Shown here: in pieces, positions 32,130 to 41,109 of the stretch
Position numbering within the stretch: the stretch's first letter is position 1
Layout of the letters: each line of letters begins with the position of its first letter
NCBI GenBank assembly: GCA_046349315.1
Contig: JAXMCQ010000023.1
Coordinates: forward strand, 1-64,000
From: JAEUMG01 sp046349315
Lineage (GTDB): Bacteria > Pseudomonadota > Alphaproteobacteria > Rhizobiales > Aestuariivirgaceae
DNA length: 64,000 nt
Reading direction: 5' to 3'
The notes under the pieces: model-generated
Seen by the model: only the letters and a program-made list of their open reading frames with translations
Database searches by the model: none
What the model was told of the DNA's origin: nothing
Made by a program: the position numbers and the translations under genes

Positions 32130-33344
32130 TCAGAGCGCGGCGGCGATGGCGTGAAGGGCCTTCAGCGTCGCGATGTTGTAACTCACATTGAGAAAATCGG
32201 GCCAGCTCGAGAGCTTCACCGCCACGAGCTGATGATCCCAATTGATGTAGATGAGCTGGCCGAAGACGCCGCGCGCCATGAGCGAGCGTGATTGCGGGTC
32301 CTCGATCCAGAATTGATTGTGATAGGCGCCGTGCGGCAAGGATTGCGTATAGGGCTCGCGGAAGAGCGCGTGATTGCCATTGCGCGTCGCCTCGACCCAA
32401 GCGGCCGGAATGACCTCGACGCCATCGACCGCGCCGTGATCGAGATAGAGCTGGCCGAAGCGCGCATAATCGCGCAAGGCGGCATTGAAGCCGCCATCGG
32501 CAAGCGCATAGCCCGCCGGATCGACGGTGAGATTGGCGCTCTCCTCGACGCCGATCTTCTGCCAGATCTCTTCCGAGACGAGCTGCGGCAGGCGCTTGCC
32601 GGTGACGCGCTCCATGGCGAAAGCGAGGACATCGGTCTCAATCGAGCGATAGACGAAAAGCGCGCCATGCGGCCGGTTGGTCTCCGTCAATGTCTCGATC
32701 AGTTCCCAGATATGATGCGGCCAGCGGAATTGCGGATCGGTATCGGGCGGGATCGGCTTCCAGCCATCGGCGACATCGAGCATGCCGATCTCGGAATAGG
32801 GGTTGGTATATTCTTCGCTGAAGCGCACGCCGGTCGTCATGTCGAGGACCTGCTGCAATGTCGCGCCACGCCAGCCGGTGTGGGCGAGATCGGGCAAATA
32901 GTCGGTGACGGGCGCGGCGGTATCGAGAAGCCCACGGCCGATCAGCGCGCCGGCTGTTCCCGCTGTGATCGATTTTCCGACCGATTGCGAGAGGTGCAAG
33001 GTGCGATCGTCCATGCCGTTGAAGTAGCGCTCGTAAACGATGCGGCCCGCCTTGAGCACGATGAAGCCGTCGGTATAGGTCTCATCGAGGAAGCCCGAGA
33101 GCGTTGAAGGCGAACCATCGCTCAGGGCAATGGGAAGCGTGTGGAGATCGCGATCATCGCGCGGCAACGGCCGCACCGGCCCGCGACCGCGCCAGACTTC
33201 GGCGGTTGGGACGAGTTCGCGGACGTGCTGGAACGACCAACGGTTCCAGGGGGCGCGATCCCAATCGATGCGCGGCGGGATGAGGCGCGGCGGCGAGCCC
33301 TGCATGATCGGGATTGGCGTGTCTGAATTGCGATAGCTCGGCAT
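32130..33344 (-). CDS. Class C beta-lactamase-fold serine hydrolase (6-aminohexanoate-dimer hydrolase-like)
   Basis: A 404-residue penicillin-recognising-fold hydrolase. The catalytic SxxK is S121-V-G-K124 in LHLSQSVGKSITAGT, placed like S112/K115 of NylB. Other blocks are LLDTAAPVTDYLPDL, TGVRFSEEYTNPYSE and GGFNAALRDYARFGQLY. No signal peptide, so it is cytoplasmic, unlike true beta-lactamases but like NylB. An amide or ester substrate is expected. It lies 13 nt upstream of the amidase and 9 nt downstream of the isochorismatase-like gene. Confidence 0.88.
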   Translation of the reverse strand: MPSYRNSDTPIPIMQGSPPRLIPPRIDWDRAPWNRWSFQHVRELVPTAEVWRGRGPVRPLPRDDRDLHTLPIALSDGSPSTLSGFLDETYTDGFIVLKAGRIVYERYFNGMDDRTLHLSQSVGKSITAGTAGALIGRGLLDTAAPVTDYLPDLAHTGWRGATLQQVLDMTTGVRFSEEYTNPYSEIGMLDVADGWKPIPPDTDPQFRWPHHIWELIETLTETNRPHGALFVYRSIETDVLAFAMERVTGKRLPQLVSEEIWQKIGVEESANLTVDPAGYALADGGFNAALRDYARFGQLYLDHGAVDGVEVIPAAWVEATRNGNHALFREPYTQSLPHGAYHNQFWIEDPQSRSLMARGVFGQLIYINWDHQLVAVKLSSWPDFLNVSYNIATLKALHAIAAAL

Positions 33345-33353
33345 TTCAAGTCC

Positions 33354-33935
33354 TCAAAGTGTCAGTCCTGCGGGGGCCTCGTCGACAAGGTCACTGACGC
33401 GGTCACGATAGGTTGCGAGATCGCGGACCCATTCGTAGAAGAGGCCCTTGGTGGTGGTGATGCGGAGCCCGGCATCGCGCAGACGCTCGATGCCGTCATG
33501 ATGATGCGGCGGCGGCGAGCCGCAGGCGTCTGCGATGACGGTTACATCGAAGCCGGCGGCGGCGAGGCCAAGGGCCGACTGCGCGATGCAGACATCGGTC
33601 TCGAGCCCAGTCAAAATGAAGCTCTTGCGGTCCGTTTTGATCACGGCCTCGCGGATATCGTCCTGGCCGTGGAGACCGAAGACCATCTTGTTGTGGATGT
33701 GCGTTTGAGGCGGCAAGGCGGTGGCGAGCGCCGGAACCAAGGGACCGTTGCGGTTCATGTCCTCGGCGGTCGCAAGGATCGGGATGTCAAGGCGCGCGGC
33801 AACCTTCACCAGCCACAAGATGCGCGCCACGAGGATTGAGCGCTCATGCAGTGGCAATTTGGCGAGGAAATTCTCCTGAACGTCGATAACGCCTAGACAA
33901 GAGTCATTGCGATCGACAAGGGAAGCGCGATTCAT
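33354..33935 (-). CDS. Isochorismatase-family cysteine hydrolase
   Basis: A 193-residue cysteine hydrolase. The catalytic Asp is in GVIDVQENFLAKL (about 16-28) and the nucleophile Cys in GLETDVCIAQSALGLAAAG (about 111-129), with the cis-peptide region before it. Family members include nicotinamidase, N-carbamoylsarcosine amidase and ureidoacrylate hydrolase. First gene of a three-gene hydrolase operon. The exact substrate is open. Confidence 0.88.
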   Translation of the reverse strand: MNRASLVDRNDSCLGVIDVQENFLAKLPLHERSILVARILWLVKVAARLDIPILATAEDMNRNGPLVPALATALPPQTHIHNKMVFGLHGQDDIREAVIKTDRKSFILTGLETDVCIAQSALGLAAAGFDVTVIADACGSPPPHHHDGIERLRDAGLRITTTKGLFYEWVRDLATYRDRVSDLVDEAPAGLTL

Positions 33936-33944
33936 GTCGGATAA

Positions 33945-33976
33945 GCAAAAAGCCCCGGCAGTTCCCTGCCGGGGCT
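33945..33976 (-). terminator. Rho-independent terminator of the polyamine importer operon
   Basis: On the minus strand AGCCCCGGCAG and CTGCCGGGGCT (33951-33976) form an 11-bp stem with a GGAA loop, followed by TTTTGCTTAT. It lies 10 nt after the binding-protein stop and just upstream of the isochorismatase-family start, and so separates two minus-strand operons. Confidence 0.92.
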
Positions 33977-33986
33977 CGTTGAGATC

Positions 33987-35021
33987 TTACTTCTGAAGGT
34001 CGGTCCAGATGCGGGTATAAAGCTCCTGGACTTCCGGCGGGCAGGTCAATGAGAACACGCCCTTATCGGCAAATTCAGCCGGAACGACGATTTCCGGCGC
34101 GGTCTTCATGTCTTCCGGCATGAAGGCGTCGGAACCCTTGATGCCATTGGCATAGCGCGCGAAGGCCGAGATCATCGCGGCGTTTTCAGGCGCCATGATG
34201 AAGTTCTGGAAGAGCTTGGCATTGTCGACGTTCTTGGCGTCCTTCAGGATGGCGACATTGTCCATCCAGATGGGGAAGCCTTCCTTCGGATAGCCATAGA
34301 CGATCTTGTCGTTCTGCAGGCGTGCCCGGAACGAAGCGCCGTTCCAGTTCACGCCGGCCGAGAGATCGCCCTTGGCGTATTTCTCGACATTGCCGTAGTC
34401 CATCGAAATCCACTTAGGCTTGGCTTCGATCAGCTTGTCGCGAACCTTCTTGAGGAGTTCCTTGTCGCCGGTGCAGGGCGTGCCGCCCATGTACTGGATC
34501 GTGAGCTGCATCACGTCGGCCATTTCCGGCACGACGTTGACCTTGCCGACCAATTCAGGCGGCGGATCGAGAAAGATCGCCGACGTATTCGGATCGCCGG
34601 CATAGACGCTCTTGTTCACAGTAACGCCGGTAGTTCCCCACTGCCAGGGCACGGTGTAATGGCGGCCCGGATCGAAGGGCACATCGACCCATTTCGGATC
34701 CATATTCTTGAAATTTTCCATCTGGTCGGGGCGGCTCTCGAGGAGCAGTCCTTCATTGACCCAGATCGGAACGAAGCTCGCCGATGGCACCACAATGTCG
34801 AAGCCATGGCCGCCGGCGCGGATCTTGGCGAGTGCCGTATCATTCGAGTCGTAGTCGGTGACCGTGACCTTGACCTTGTAGGTATCTTCGAACTTCTTGA
34901 TGAGTTCGGGGCTGGTATAGTTGCCCCAATTGAAGATATTCAATTCGCCGTCCGCCAGGGCACTGCCGGCGGTAGCGAGCATGCTCGCGCCAAAGACGGC
35001 GCCCATCAATTTCCACTTCAT
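33987..35021 (-). CDS. Polyamine ABC transporter periplasmic binding protein (PotD/PotF-like)
   Basis: A 344-residue binding protein with a Sec signal (MKWKLMGAVFGASMLATAGSALA, cleavage at about residue 23) and GELNIFNWGNYTSPELI, the hallmark of PotD/PotF N-termini. Acidic and aromatic residues lining the polyamine site are suggested by NWGNYT, WQWGTTG and GVNWNGASFRA. AAGGAGGAAACTT precedes the ATG. Last gene of the operon ATPase-permease-permease-binding protein, ended by a strong terminator. Confidence 0.93.
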   Translation of the reverse strand: MKWKLMGAVFGASMLATAGSALADGELNIFNWGNYTSPELIKKFEDTYKVKVTVTDYDSNDTALAKIRAGGHGFDIVVPSASFVPIWVNEGLLLESRPDQMENFKNMDPKWVDVPFDPGRHYTVPWQWGTTGVTVNKSVYAGDPNTSAIFLDPPPELVGKVNVVPEMADVMQLTIQYMGGTPCTGDKELLKKVRDKLIEAKPKWISMDYGNVEKYAKGDLSAGVNWNGASFRARLQNDKIVYGYPKEGFPIWMDNVAILKDAKNVDNAKLFQNFIMAPENAAMISAFARYANGIKGSDAFMPEDMKTAPEIVVPAEFADKGVFSLTCPPEVQELYTRIWTDLQK

Positions 35022-35061
35022 AAGTTTCCTCCTTGTTACTCACCTTAGTGGTGGCTCAATT

Positions 35062-35862
35062 CTACTGCCTCTTGCGGCTCAAAAAGAAGAACAAAGTGAC
35101 AATGACGATCGACAGGATTAAGAAAGCCGTCGAAATTGCGTTCATTTCCGGCGTAACGATACGTCGCAATTGGCCGAGCATATAGGTCGGCAAGGTGTCC
35201 TGGCCGCCGGATTTGACCAGTTCGGTGATGACCACGTCATCCAGCGAAATCACGAAAGCCAGCATCAGCCCGGCAATGATGCCAGGCCACAACAGTGGAA
35301 AAGTGACCCGCGTGAAGGTTTTCCAGGGGGTCGCGTAAAGGTCGCTCGCGGCGGTCTCGAGCGTCATGTCCATGCCTTCAAGCCGCGCCCGGATCGGCAG
35401 GTAGGCGAAAGGAATGCAGAAGGCGGTATGGGCGGCGATCAGATAGCCAAGTCCGGTATAGCCGGTCGCCGTCTTGATCGAGGCGAAAAAGATCAAAAGC
35501 GCAATGGCAGTCACGATTTCCGGGACCATCAAGGGCATGTTGATTGCCGCATAGATGGCGGTGAGACCGCGGAAGGGGCGGGTGCGGGTGGTGGCGAGTG
35601 CTGCCATGGTCGCGCAAATCGTCGAGATCACGGCCGCGAAGGCGGCAATGATCAGCGAGCGGATCGAGGCGTCCTTCACCTGCTCATTTCCCCAGGCCTG
35701 GTAGTACCAGCGCCAGGAGAAGCCTTCCCAGATCGCCACCGACGTGCCGGCATTGAAGGAGTAGAAGACGAGGGTGAGGATCGGCGCGTAGAGCATCACG
35801 AAGCAGACCATCGCGATGGTGGTGAAGCCGGTCTGGCGCCTGACGGAAAAGCCACTAGCCAT
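35062..35862 (-). CDS. Polyamine ABC transporter permease (PotC/PotI-like)
   Basis: A 266-residue inner-membrane permease with six helices. The EAA loop is LETAASDLYATPWKTFTRVTFPLLWPGI (about 160-187, seen in segments), and the C-terminus shows MLAFVISLDDVVITELV, typical of PotC. The ATG at 35862 overlaps the PotB-like stop by 8 bp; in-frame starts at 35871 and 35895 are possible. Works with the PotB-like permease. Confidence 0.92.
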   Translation of the reverse strand: MASGFSVRRQTGFTTIAMVCFVMLYAPILTLVFYSFNAGTSVAIWEGFSWRWYYQAWGNEQVKDASIRSLIIAAFAAVISTICATMAALATTRTRPFRGLTAIYAAINMPLMVPEIVTAIALLIFFASIKTATGYTGLGYLIAAHTAFCIPFAYLPIRARLEGMDMTLETAASDLYATPWKTFTRVTFPLLWPGIIAGLMLAFVISLDDVVITELVKSGGQDTLPTYMLGQLRRIVTPEMNAISTAFLILSIVIVTLFFFLSRKRQ

Positions 35863-36775
35863 GGCGGACATCCGATTTCGAAGCCTGCCTGACATAGACG
35901 AGGAGCGCGATCATCACGATCGCCATCAACGAGATCGAGAGTGCCGCACCCAAAGGCCAGTTGCGGCCCTGGCCGAATTGCAGATCGATGAGATTGCCGA
36001 GCATCATGTTCTTGCCGCCACCCAGGACGCGCGGCGTCACATAGGCGCCGAGGGACGGAATGAAGACGAGGATCGAACCGGCAATGATACCGGGCTTGAC
36101 GAGCGGAATGATGATGCGGCGCAAGACCTGGAAACGATTGGCATAGAGATCATAGCCCGCCTCGATCAGGCGGAAGTCAAGCTTCTCGATGCTCGCGTAG
36201 AGCGGCAATACCATCAAGGGCAAATAGACATAGAGCATGCCCATCATGATGGCAGTGTCGGTGAACATGATCTGCAGGGGCTGCTCGATAATGCCGAGCT
36301 TGATCAGTATCGTATTGACGATGCCTTCATTGCGGATGACTTCCTGGATCGCGAAGGTGCGGATCAACAGGTTGGTCCAGAAGGGAATGGTGATGAGGAA
36401 GAGCCAGAGATCGCGGGTGCGCTCCGGGCGCGTCCCAATGAAATAGGCGGTTGGAAAGCCAAAGATCAGCGCGATAACGGTCGTGGCGAAGGATAGCTTG
36501 ATCGAACGCCAGAGAATGGTGACGTGGGCATCGGCGAGGGTCACCGTATCGTCGAATATGTCCCGCTCGAATAGGACGTTGAACCAGGCATCCCACGAGA
36601 ACGCCCATTTGACGCCGCCATAGTCGCCCTTCACCATGAAGGAATAGACGAGGACGATGAGCAGGGGGCCGATGCCGGCGAAGAAGATGATGAGAAGCGC
36701 GGGAGCTGAAAGAAACCACCGGTCGCGTACATCGCGGGCTTGAGCGGCTTTAGCGATTTCCTGGGCGGTCGCCAT
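35855..36775 (-). CDS. Polyamine ABC transporter permease (PotB/PotH-like)
   Basis: A 306-residue permease with six helices and an EAA loop, LIEAGYDLYANRFQVLRRI then IPLVKPGIIAG (about 205-235). The segment TIPFWTNLLIRTFAI is characteristic of PotB. It begins 3 nt after the ATPase gene stop and overlaps the PotC-like start, so expression is coupled. Confidence 0.93.
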   Translation of the reverse strand: MATAQEIAKAAQARDVRDRWFLSAPALLIIFFAGIGPLLIVLVYSFMVKGDYGGVKWAFSWDAWFNVLFERDIFDDTVTLADAHVTILWRSIKLSFATTVIALIFGFPTAYFIGTRPERTRDLWLFLITIPFWTNLLIRTFAIQEVIRNEGIVNTILIKLGIIEQPLQIMFTDTAIMMGMLYVYLPLMVLPLYASIEKLDFRLIEAGYDLYANRFQVLRRIIIPLVKPGIIAGSILVFIPSLGAYVTPRVLGGGKNMMLGNLIDLQFGQGRNWPLGAALSISLMAIVMIALLVYVRQASKSDVRHG

Positions 36776-36778
36776 GGA

Positions 36779-37891
36779 TCAGTCCCTCAGGACCTGGACC
36801 GCGTCGGACTCAAACGCAATGCCGACTTTTTCGCCGACCGCGAACAAGGATTCGCTGCCGCGACTGTTCTGATGGCGAACGATGAATTCAGCACCATTGT
36901 CGAGGGTGACGTGATAATGCGTGTCGGTGCCGAAATAGACGATGTTGGAAAGCGCGCCGCCAAGCGTTGCGGGAGCACCCTGCTTGACGACATCGGCATG
37001 TTCGGGGCGCACCACGACGGTGACTTTTCCGGATGGCTTCAAGCCTTGCGGCAGGCCCGCATCCACCGTGGCCCCGCTCGAGAGGCGGATCGTTGCCTTG
37101 TCCCCCGAAACGGAGACGGTCTCGCCCTCGAGGAAGTTGGTTTCGCCGATGAAATTGGCAACGAAGCGCTCGGCCGGGCGATCATAGATTTCGCGCGGGC
37201 TTCCGATCTGCAGGATCTTGCCCTTCGACATGACGGCGATGCGGTCCGACATGGTGAGGGCTTCTTCCTGGTCATGCGTCACGAAGATGAAGGTGATGCC
37301 GGTCTCATGCTGCAGCCGCTTCAACTCGATCTGCATCTCTTTGCGCAATTTATAGTCGAGCGCGGATAAGGGCTCGTCGAGAAGCAGGACCTTGGGGTGT
37401 GGCGCCAAGGCGCGGGCAAGGGCGACGCGCTGCTGCTGGCCGCCGGATATCTGGCTGGTCCGCCTGTTCTTCAGCTCCTGCATCTGCACGAGCTTGAGCA
37501 TCTGGTCGACGCGGGCGGCCGTCTCGGCCTTGCTCTTTCCCAGCATTTCCAGGCCGAAGCCGATGTTCTGGCCGACCGTCATATGGGGGAAAAGCGCATA
37601 GCTCTGGAACACCGTATTGACCGGGCGCTTATGCGGCGGCAACGGCGCAATATCCTGACCATAAAGGAGAATTTCGCCGTCGGTCGGGAAGTCGAAGCCG
37701 GCTATCAGCCGTAGCAATGTGGTCTTGCCGCAGCCCGATGGCCCGAGAAGCGTGAAAAATTCGTTTTCACGGATCGTGACCGATACATTGTCGAGCGCGG
37801 TTACCCGGTCCTGTGCCGCGCCCTGAAAGACCTTGGAAACATTCTTGGCCTCGATCGCCGCACGGCGCTCGGCCTTGTCCACTTCCGGCAA
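36779..37891 (-). CDS. Polyamine ABC transporter ATP-binding protein (PotA/PotG-like)
   Basis: A 370-residue ATPase. Walker A is LLGPSGCGKTTLLRL (about 48-62), the signature is ISGGQQQRVALARAL, Walker B is VLLLDEPLSALD, and the switch His is in FVTHDQEEA. A C-terminal TOBE domain (about 280-365) is present, as in PotA. No ATG is available; TTG at 37891 is preferred because GGAGG lies 6 nt upstream of it, while GTG at 37906 overlaps that site. First gene of the four-gene importer operon. Confidence 0.92.
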   Translation of the reverse strand: MPEVDKAERRAAIEAKNVSKVFQGAAQDRVTALDNVSVTIRENEFFTLLGPSGCGKTTLLRLIAGFDFPTDGEILLYGQDIAPLPPHKRPVNTVFQSYALFPHMTVGQNIGFGLEMLGKSKAETAARVDQMLKLVQMQELKNRRTSQISGGQQQRVALARALAPHPKVLLLDEPLSALDYKLRKEMQIELKRLQHETGITFIFVTHDQEEALTMSDRIAVMSKGKILQIGSPREIYDRPAERFVANFIGETNFLEGETVSVSGDKATIRLSSGATVDAGLPQGLKPSGKVTVVVRPEHADVVKQGAPATLGGALSNIVYFGTDTHYHVTLDNGAEFIVRHQNSRGSESLFAVGEKVGIAFESDAVQVLRD

Positions 37892-37980
37892 GCCACCCCT
37901 CCACACGTCTCTTTAGCGGACGCTCAAAGACATATCCTATGGGGAGAAAAGCGTTTTGCCAACCGGACTCGTAAACTGCG

Positions 37981-38724
37981 TCACAGTGACCAGCCGCCAT
38001 CGATGATGAAGGTCTGGCCGGTGACAAAGGCGGCCTCGTCGCTGGCGAGATAAACGACAAGCTGGGCGATCTCTTCAGGTTGGGCCATGCGGCCCATCGG
38101 CTGGCGCGCGGTGAAGGCGGCCTTGGCCTTCTCGTAATCGCCCTGGGCCTTGAGGCGGTCGGTGAGCGAGGGGGTATCGACGGTGCCGGGGCAGACGGCA
38201 TTGAAGCGCACGCCCTTGGTGGTGAAATCAGCCGCCAAGGCCTTTGTCATGCCGATGACGGCTGCCTTGGTGGCGCCATAGACGAAGCGGTTAGGCACGC
38301 CTTTGATCGATGAGGCGGCGGATGACATGTTGACGATCGAACCCTTGCCTGCCTCGAGCATTGCCGGGAGATAGGCCTTGATCATGTGGAAATGGGCCTT
38401 GACGTTGAGGTCGAAGGAAAAATCCCAGGACTTGTCGTCGCAATCCATGATCGTGCCGGCATGAACGAAGCCGGAGCAGTTGAAAATGATATCGAGCGGG
38501 CCGGTGCGGCGTTGGGCGGCGGCGATATCGTCAGTCTTCAGAACGTCGAGCCTGAAGGCATCGATATTAGGGTCGGTTTTTGCCAGTTCGCCGAGCAAAT
38601 CTTCGCGGATATCGGTGGCGTAGACTTTGGCACCTTCCTTGGCCATGGCGAGTGCGGTCGCGCGTCCGATACCTTGCGCGGCCGATGTCACGATTGCGGT
38701 CTTGCCTTTGAGCCTGTCGGCCAT
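37981..38724 (-). CDS. Short-chain dehydrogenase/reductase, DHRS6/BDH2-like
   Basis: A 247-residue SDR. The cofactor motif is AIVTSAAQGIGRATAL (TSAAQGIG, about 10-17), with D37 region VYATDIRED favouring NAD(H). The catalytic Ser is in IVNMSSAASSIKG and YxxxK is YGATK. VCPGTVDTPSLTDRL matches the DHRS6 group, whose members oxidise 3-hydroxybutyrate or 4-hydroxyproline-derived compounds; bacterial relatives act on sugar acids. ATG at 38724 is preferred to GTG at 38733. It diverges from the amidase at 38791 and is unlikely to belong to the importer operon. Confidence 0.9.
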   Translation of the reverse strand: MADRLKGKTAIVTSAAQGIGRATALAMAKEGAKVYATDIREDLLGELAKTDPNIDAFRLDVLKTDDIAAAQRRTGPLDIIFNCSGFVHAGTIMDCDDKSWDFSFDLNVKAHFHMIKAYLPAMLEAGKGSIVNMSSAASSIKGVPNRFVYGATKAAVIGMTKALAADFTTKGVRFNAVCPGTVDTPSLTDRLKAQGDYEKAKAAFTARQPMGRMAQPEEIAQLVVYLASDEAAFVTGQTFIIDGGWSL

Positions 38725-38790
38725 GGACTTCACACTCCCGGTCAGTCAATCTTCCGGCGCCTGCCTAGCGCCTCACGCCGAGACTTGTCC

Positions 38791-40224
38791 ATGACCAATG
38801 ATGAATTGTGTTACCTCAATGCCCGCGACGCGCTGGCGCTGTTTTCGGAGCGGAAAGTCTCGCCCGTCGATCTCATGAAGGCGGTGATCGCGCGGGCCGA
38901 AAAGGTGCAAGGCGAGATCAATTGCTTTGCCGACCGCTATTTCGAGGAGGCCTTGAAGCAGGCCAAGAAGGCCGAAGACCGGTTTGCCAGGACCCGCAAG
39001 CCGCGCGCGCTCGAAGGCCTGCCATTGGCCATCAAGGACGCGCAGCGGGTCAAGGGCAAGCGCACGACGCATGGCTCGATCATCTTCGAGAACAATGTCG
39101 ATGATCATTCCGATCCGATGATCGAAAGATTGACCAAGGCCGGCGCCATCATTTTCGCGCGTACCACGACTCCGGAATTCTGCCTGTCGGGCGTGTGCCG
39201 CACGCGATTGTGGGGCAATACGCTCAATCCATGGAACCGCGAATATGGGCCGGGCGGGTCATCGGGCGGTTCGGGTGCGGCGCTCGCAGCAGGTGCTGCA
39301 ACGCTTGCGACGGGAACCGATATTGGCGGGTCGATCCGCATTCCGGCATCGGCCTGCGGCATTGTCGGCTTCAAGCCGCCGCATGGGCGCAACCCGGATG
39401 GGCCACCGGCCAATTTCGACCGCTTCAATCATTGCGGGCCGATGACGCGCAGCGTGGGCGATGCGGCACTGATGCAGAATGTGACGTCCGGCCCGCATGA
39501 GCTCGATCACGATTCGCTCAGGGCACGGGTGCGCTTGCCATTCGCGGCGGAGACAATCAAAGGGTGGAAGATCGCCTATTCGACGGATTTCGGCTATGTG
39601 CCGGTCGATGCGGATGTGCGGCGCAATCTGCTTGCCGCACTCGATGTCTTCAAGTCGCTCGGCTGCGACGTCGAAGAAGTCGAACTCGGCTGGACGCGCG
39701 AGGTCGATGACCTCGTCATGCATTGGTACAACACCATGAATTTCGGCCGCCAGACCGTGTGGTGGAAGAAAACCCATGCCGATGTGATGACCGACTACGC
39801 GCTCAAGATGGCGGAGGCGATCGAAAGGAATACGGGCATCGATGACGTGCACAAGACCTGGGAGATCATCCACAAGATGTATCAAACGCTCGGGCCGGTC
39901 CTCGCACGTCACGATGTCTTCATCTCACCGACACTCAACCTGCCGGCGGTAAAGGCCGATCACGATCCATGGGATCAAGATTTCCGCATTAATGGGGAGC
40001 GCGTCGATCCCGAATATGGATGGGTCATGACGCACCAGTTCAACATGCTGCATAATTGCCCGGTCCTGGCGGTGCCGTCGGGCTTCGCATCAACCGGCGT
40101 TCCGACCGGAATCCAGATCGTCGGCAAAACCTGGGATGATGTTTCAGTGTTCCGCGCCGGACTTGCCTATGAGAAGGCGGTCGGCGGCTGGTATCGGGAA
40201 TCGTCGACGCGCCCGAAGCTTTAA
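38791..40224 (+). CDS. Amidase-signature family amidase, paralogue of the 30686 gene
   Basis: A 477-residue amidase with triad K82 (LPLAIKDAQ), S157 (PGGSSGGSGA) and S181 (TDIGGSIRIPAS). The long frame upstream of 38791 is read-through over the divergent SDR gene and is not coding. The protein shares CYL..R.AL..F..KK.SPVDLMKAVIARAE with the other amidase, then differs in the middle (THADVMTDYALKMAE). The 3' end overlaps the convergent N-carbamoylputrescine amidase by 4 bp. Substrate unknown. Confidence 0.92.
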   Translation: MTNDELCYLNARDALALFSERKVSPVDLMKAVIARAEKVQGEINCFADRYFEEALKQAKKAEDRFARTRKPRALEGLPLAIKDAQRVKGKRTTHGSIIFENNVDDHSDPMIERLTKAGAIIFARTTTPEFCLSGVCRTRLWGNTLNPWNREYGPGGSSGGSGAALAAGAATLATGTDIGGSIRIPASACGIVGFKPPHGRNPDGPPANFDRFNHCGPMTRSVGDAALMQNVTSGPHELDHDSLRARVRLPFAAETIKGWKIAYSTDFGYVPVDADVRRNLLAALDVFKSLGCDVEEVELGWTREVDDLVMHWYNTMNFGRQTVWWKKTHADVMTDYALKMAEAIERNTGIDDVHKTWEIIHKMYQTLGPVLARHDVFISPTLNLPAVKADHDPWDQDFRINGERVDPEYGWVMTHQFNMLHNCPVLAVPSGFASTGVPTGIQIVGKTWDDVSVFRAGLAYEKAVGGWYRESSTRPKL

Positions 40225-41108
40225 CTCGCGGCGTGACGGGTGCGGCCGTCGATGGTCATCAGTGCGCCATAGAGTTCAGGCCGGCGGTCGCGGAACACGC
40301 CCCAGGTCCGGCGCAATTCGCCGATCGCATCGAGATCGAACCTCTGCAATCTGACGCCTTCCTCGGTGCGGCTCATTTCGACGAGTTTCTCGCCCTGGTA
40401 ATCGGCAATGAAGGAGCGACCGTAGAAAATATCGTGACGCCCGTCGGGTGCTGTCTCCTTGCCGACGCGGTTCGAGGCGGCGAGCGGCATGATGTTAGCC
40501 GCGGCGTGGCCGCGCATCGTGTTCTGCCAATGCGTGCTTGAATCATAATCGGGGTTTGGCGGCTCGGAGCCAATCGCGGTCGGATAGAGCAAGAGTTCGG
40601 CACCCTGGAGCGCCATGGCACGGGCGCATTCGGGAAACCATTGGTCCCAGCAAATGCCAAGGCCGATACGGCCCGCGGCCGTGTCCCAGACCTTGAAGCC
40701 GGTATCGCCGGGCGAGAAGTAAAATTTCTCCTGATAGCCGCGGCCATCGGGAATATGGGACTTCCTATAGATGCCAAGCTGGCTGCCATCTGCATCGACC
40801 ATCACAACGGTGTTGTAATGGGCATTGCCGGCGCGCTCGAAGACACTGATGGGCAGCACCACACCGAGCTCTTTGGCCAGCGCAGTGAAGCGCGCGACCG
40901 TCGGATGGCGGTCGAGTTCATGCGCGTTGGCGAAGAAGCGCGTATGCTGCTCGATGCAGAAATAATCGCCGTCAAAAAGCTCCTGAAGCAGCACGAGACC
41001 GGCGCCCTGCTTCGCGGCATCACGCGCCAGCGCTTCGGCCTTGTCGCAATTCTTCGCCCAGTCATTGGCGGAGGCCATCTGGGTGATGGCGAGGTTCAAT
41101 TCACGCAT
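40221..41108 (-). CDS. aguB: N-carbamoylputrescine amidase (AguB-like nitrilase superfamily)
   Basis: A 295-residue nitrilase-superfamily enzyme with the Glu-Lys-Cys triad E43 (LLQELFDGDYFC), K116 (GIYRKSHIPDGRGYQEKFYF) and C153 (GICWDQWFPE). The FSPGDTGFKVWDT block is characteristic of AguB, which converts N-carbamoylputrescine to putrescine, CO2 and NH3. The ATG at 41108 is 1 nt after the flavoprotein stop. No agmatine deiminase gene (aguA) is in the window. The specificity for carbamoylputrescine is by similarity to the family and by the polyamine context. Confidence 0.9.
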   Translation of the reverse strand: MRELNLAITQMASANDWAKNCDKAEALARDAAKQGAGLVLLQELFDGDYFCIEQHTRFFANAHELDRHPTVARFTALAKELGVVLPISVFERAGNAHYNTVVMVDADGSQLGIYRKSHIPDGRGYQEKFYFSPGDTGFKVWDTAAGRIGLGICWDQWFPECARAMALQGAELLLYPTAIGSEPPNPDYDSSTHWQNTMRGHAAANIMPLAASNRVGKETAPDGRHDIFYGRSFIADYQGEKLVEMSRTEEGVRLQRFDLDAIGELRRTWGVFRDRRPELYGALMTIDGRTRHAAS

Positions 41109-41109
41109 G

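Noticed and set aside
38386..38790. 5' extension of the amidase frame upstream of 38791
   Set aside because: It overlaps the divergent SDR gene entirely; the amidase domain starts normally at the ATG at 38791.
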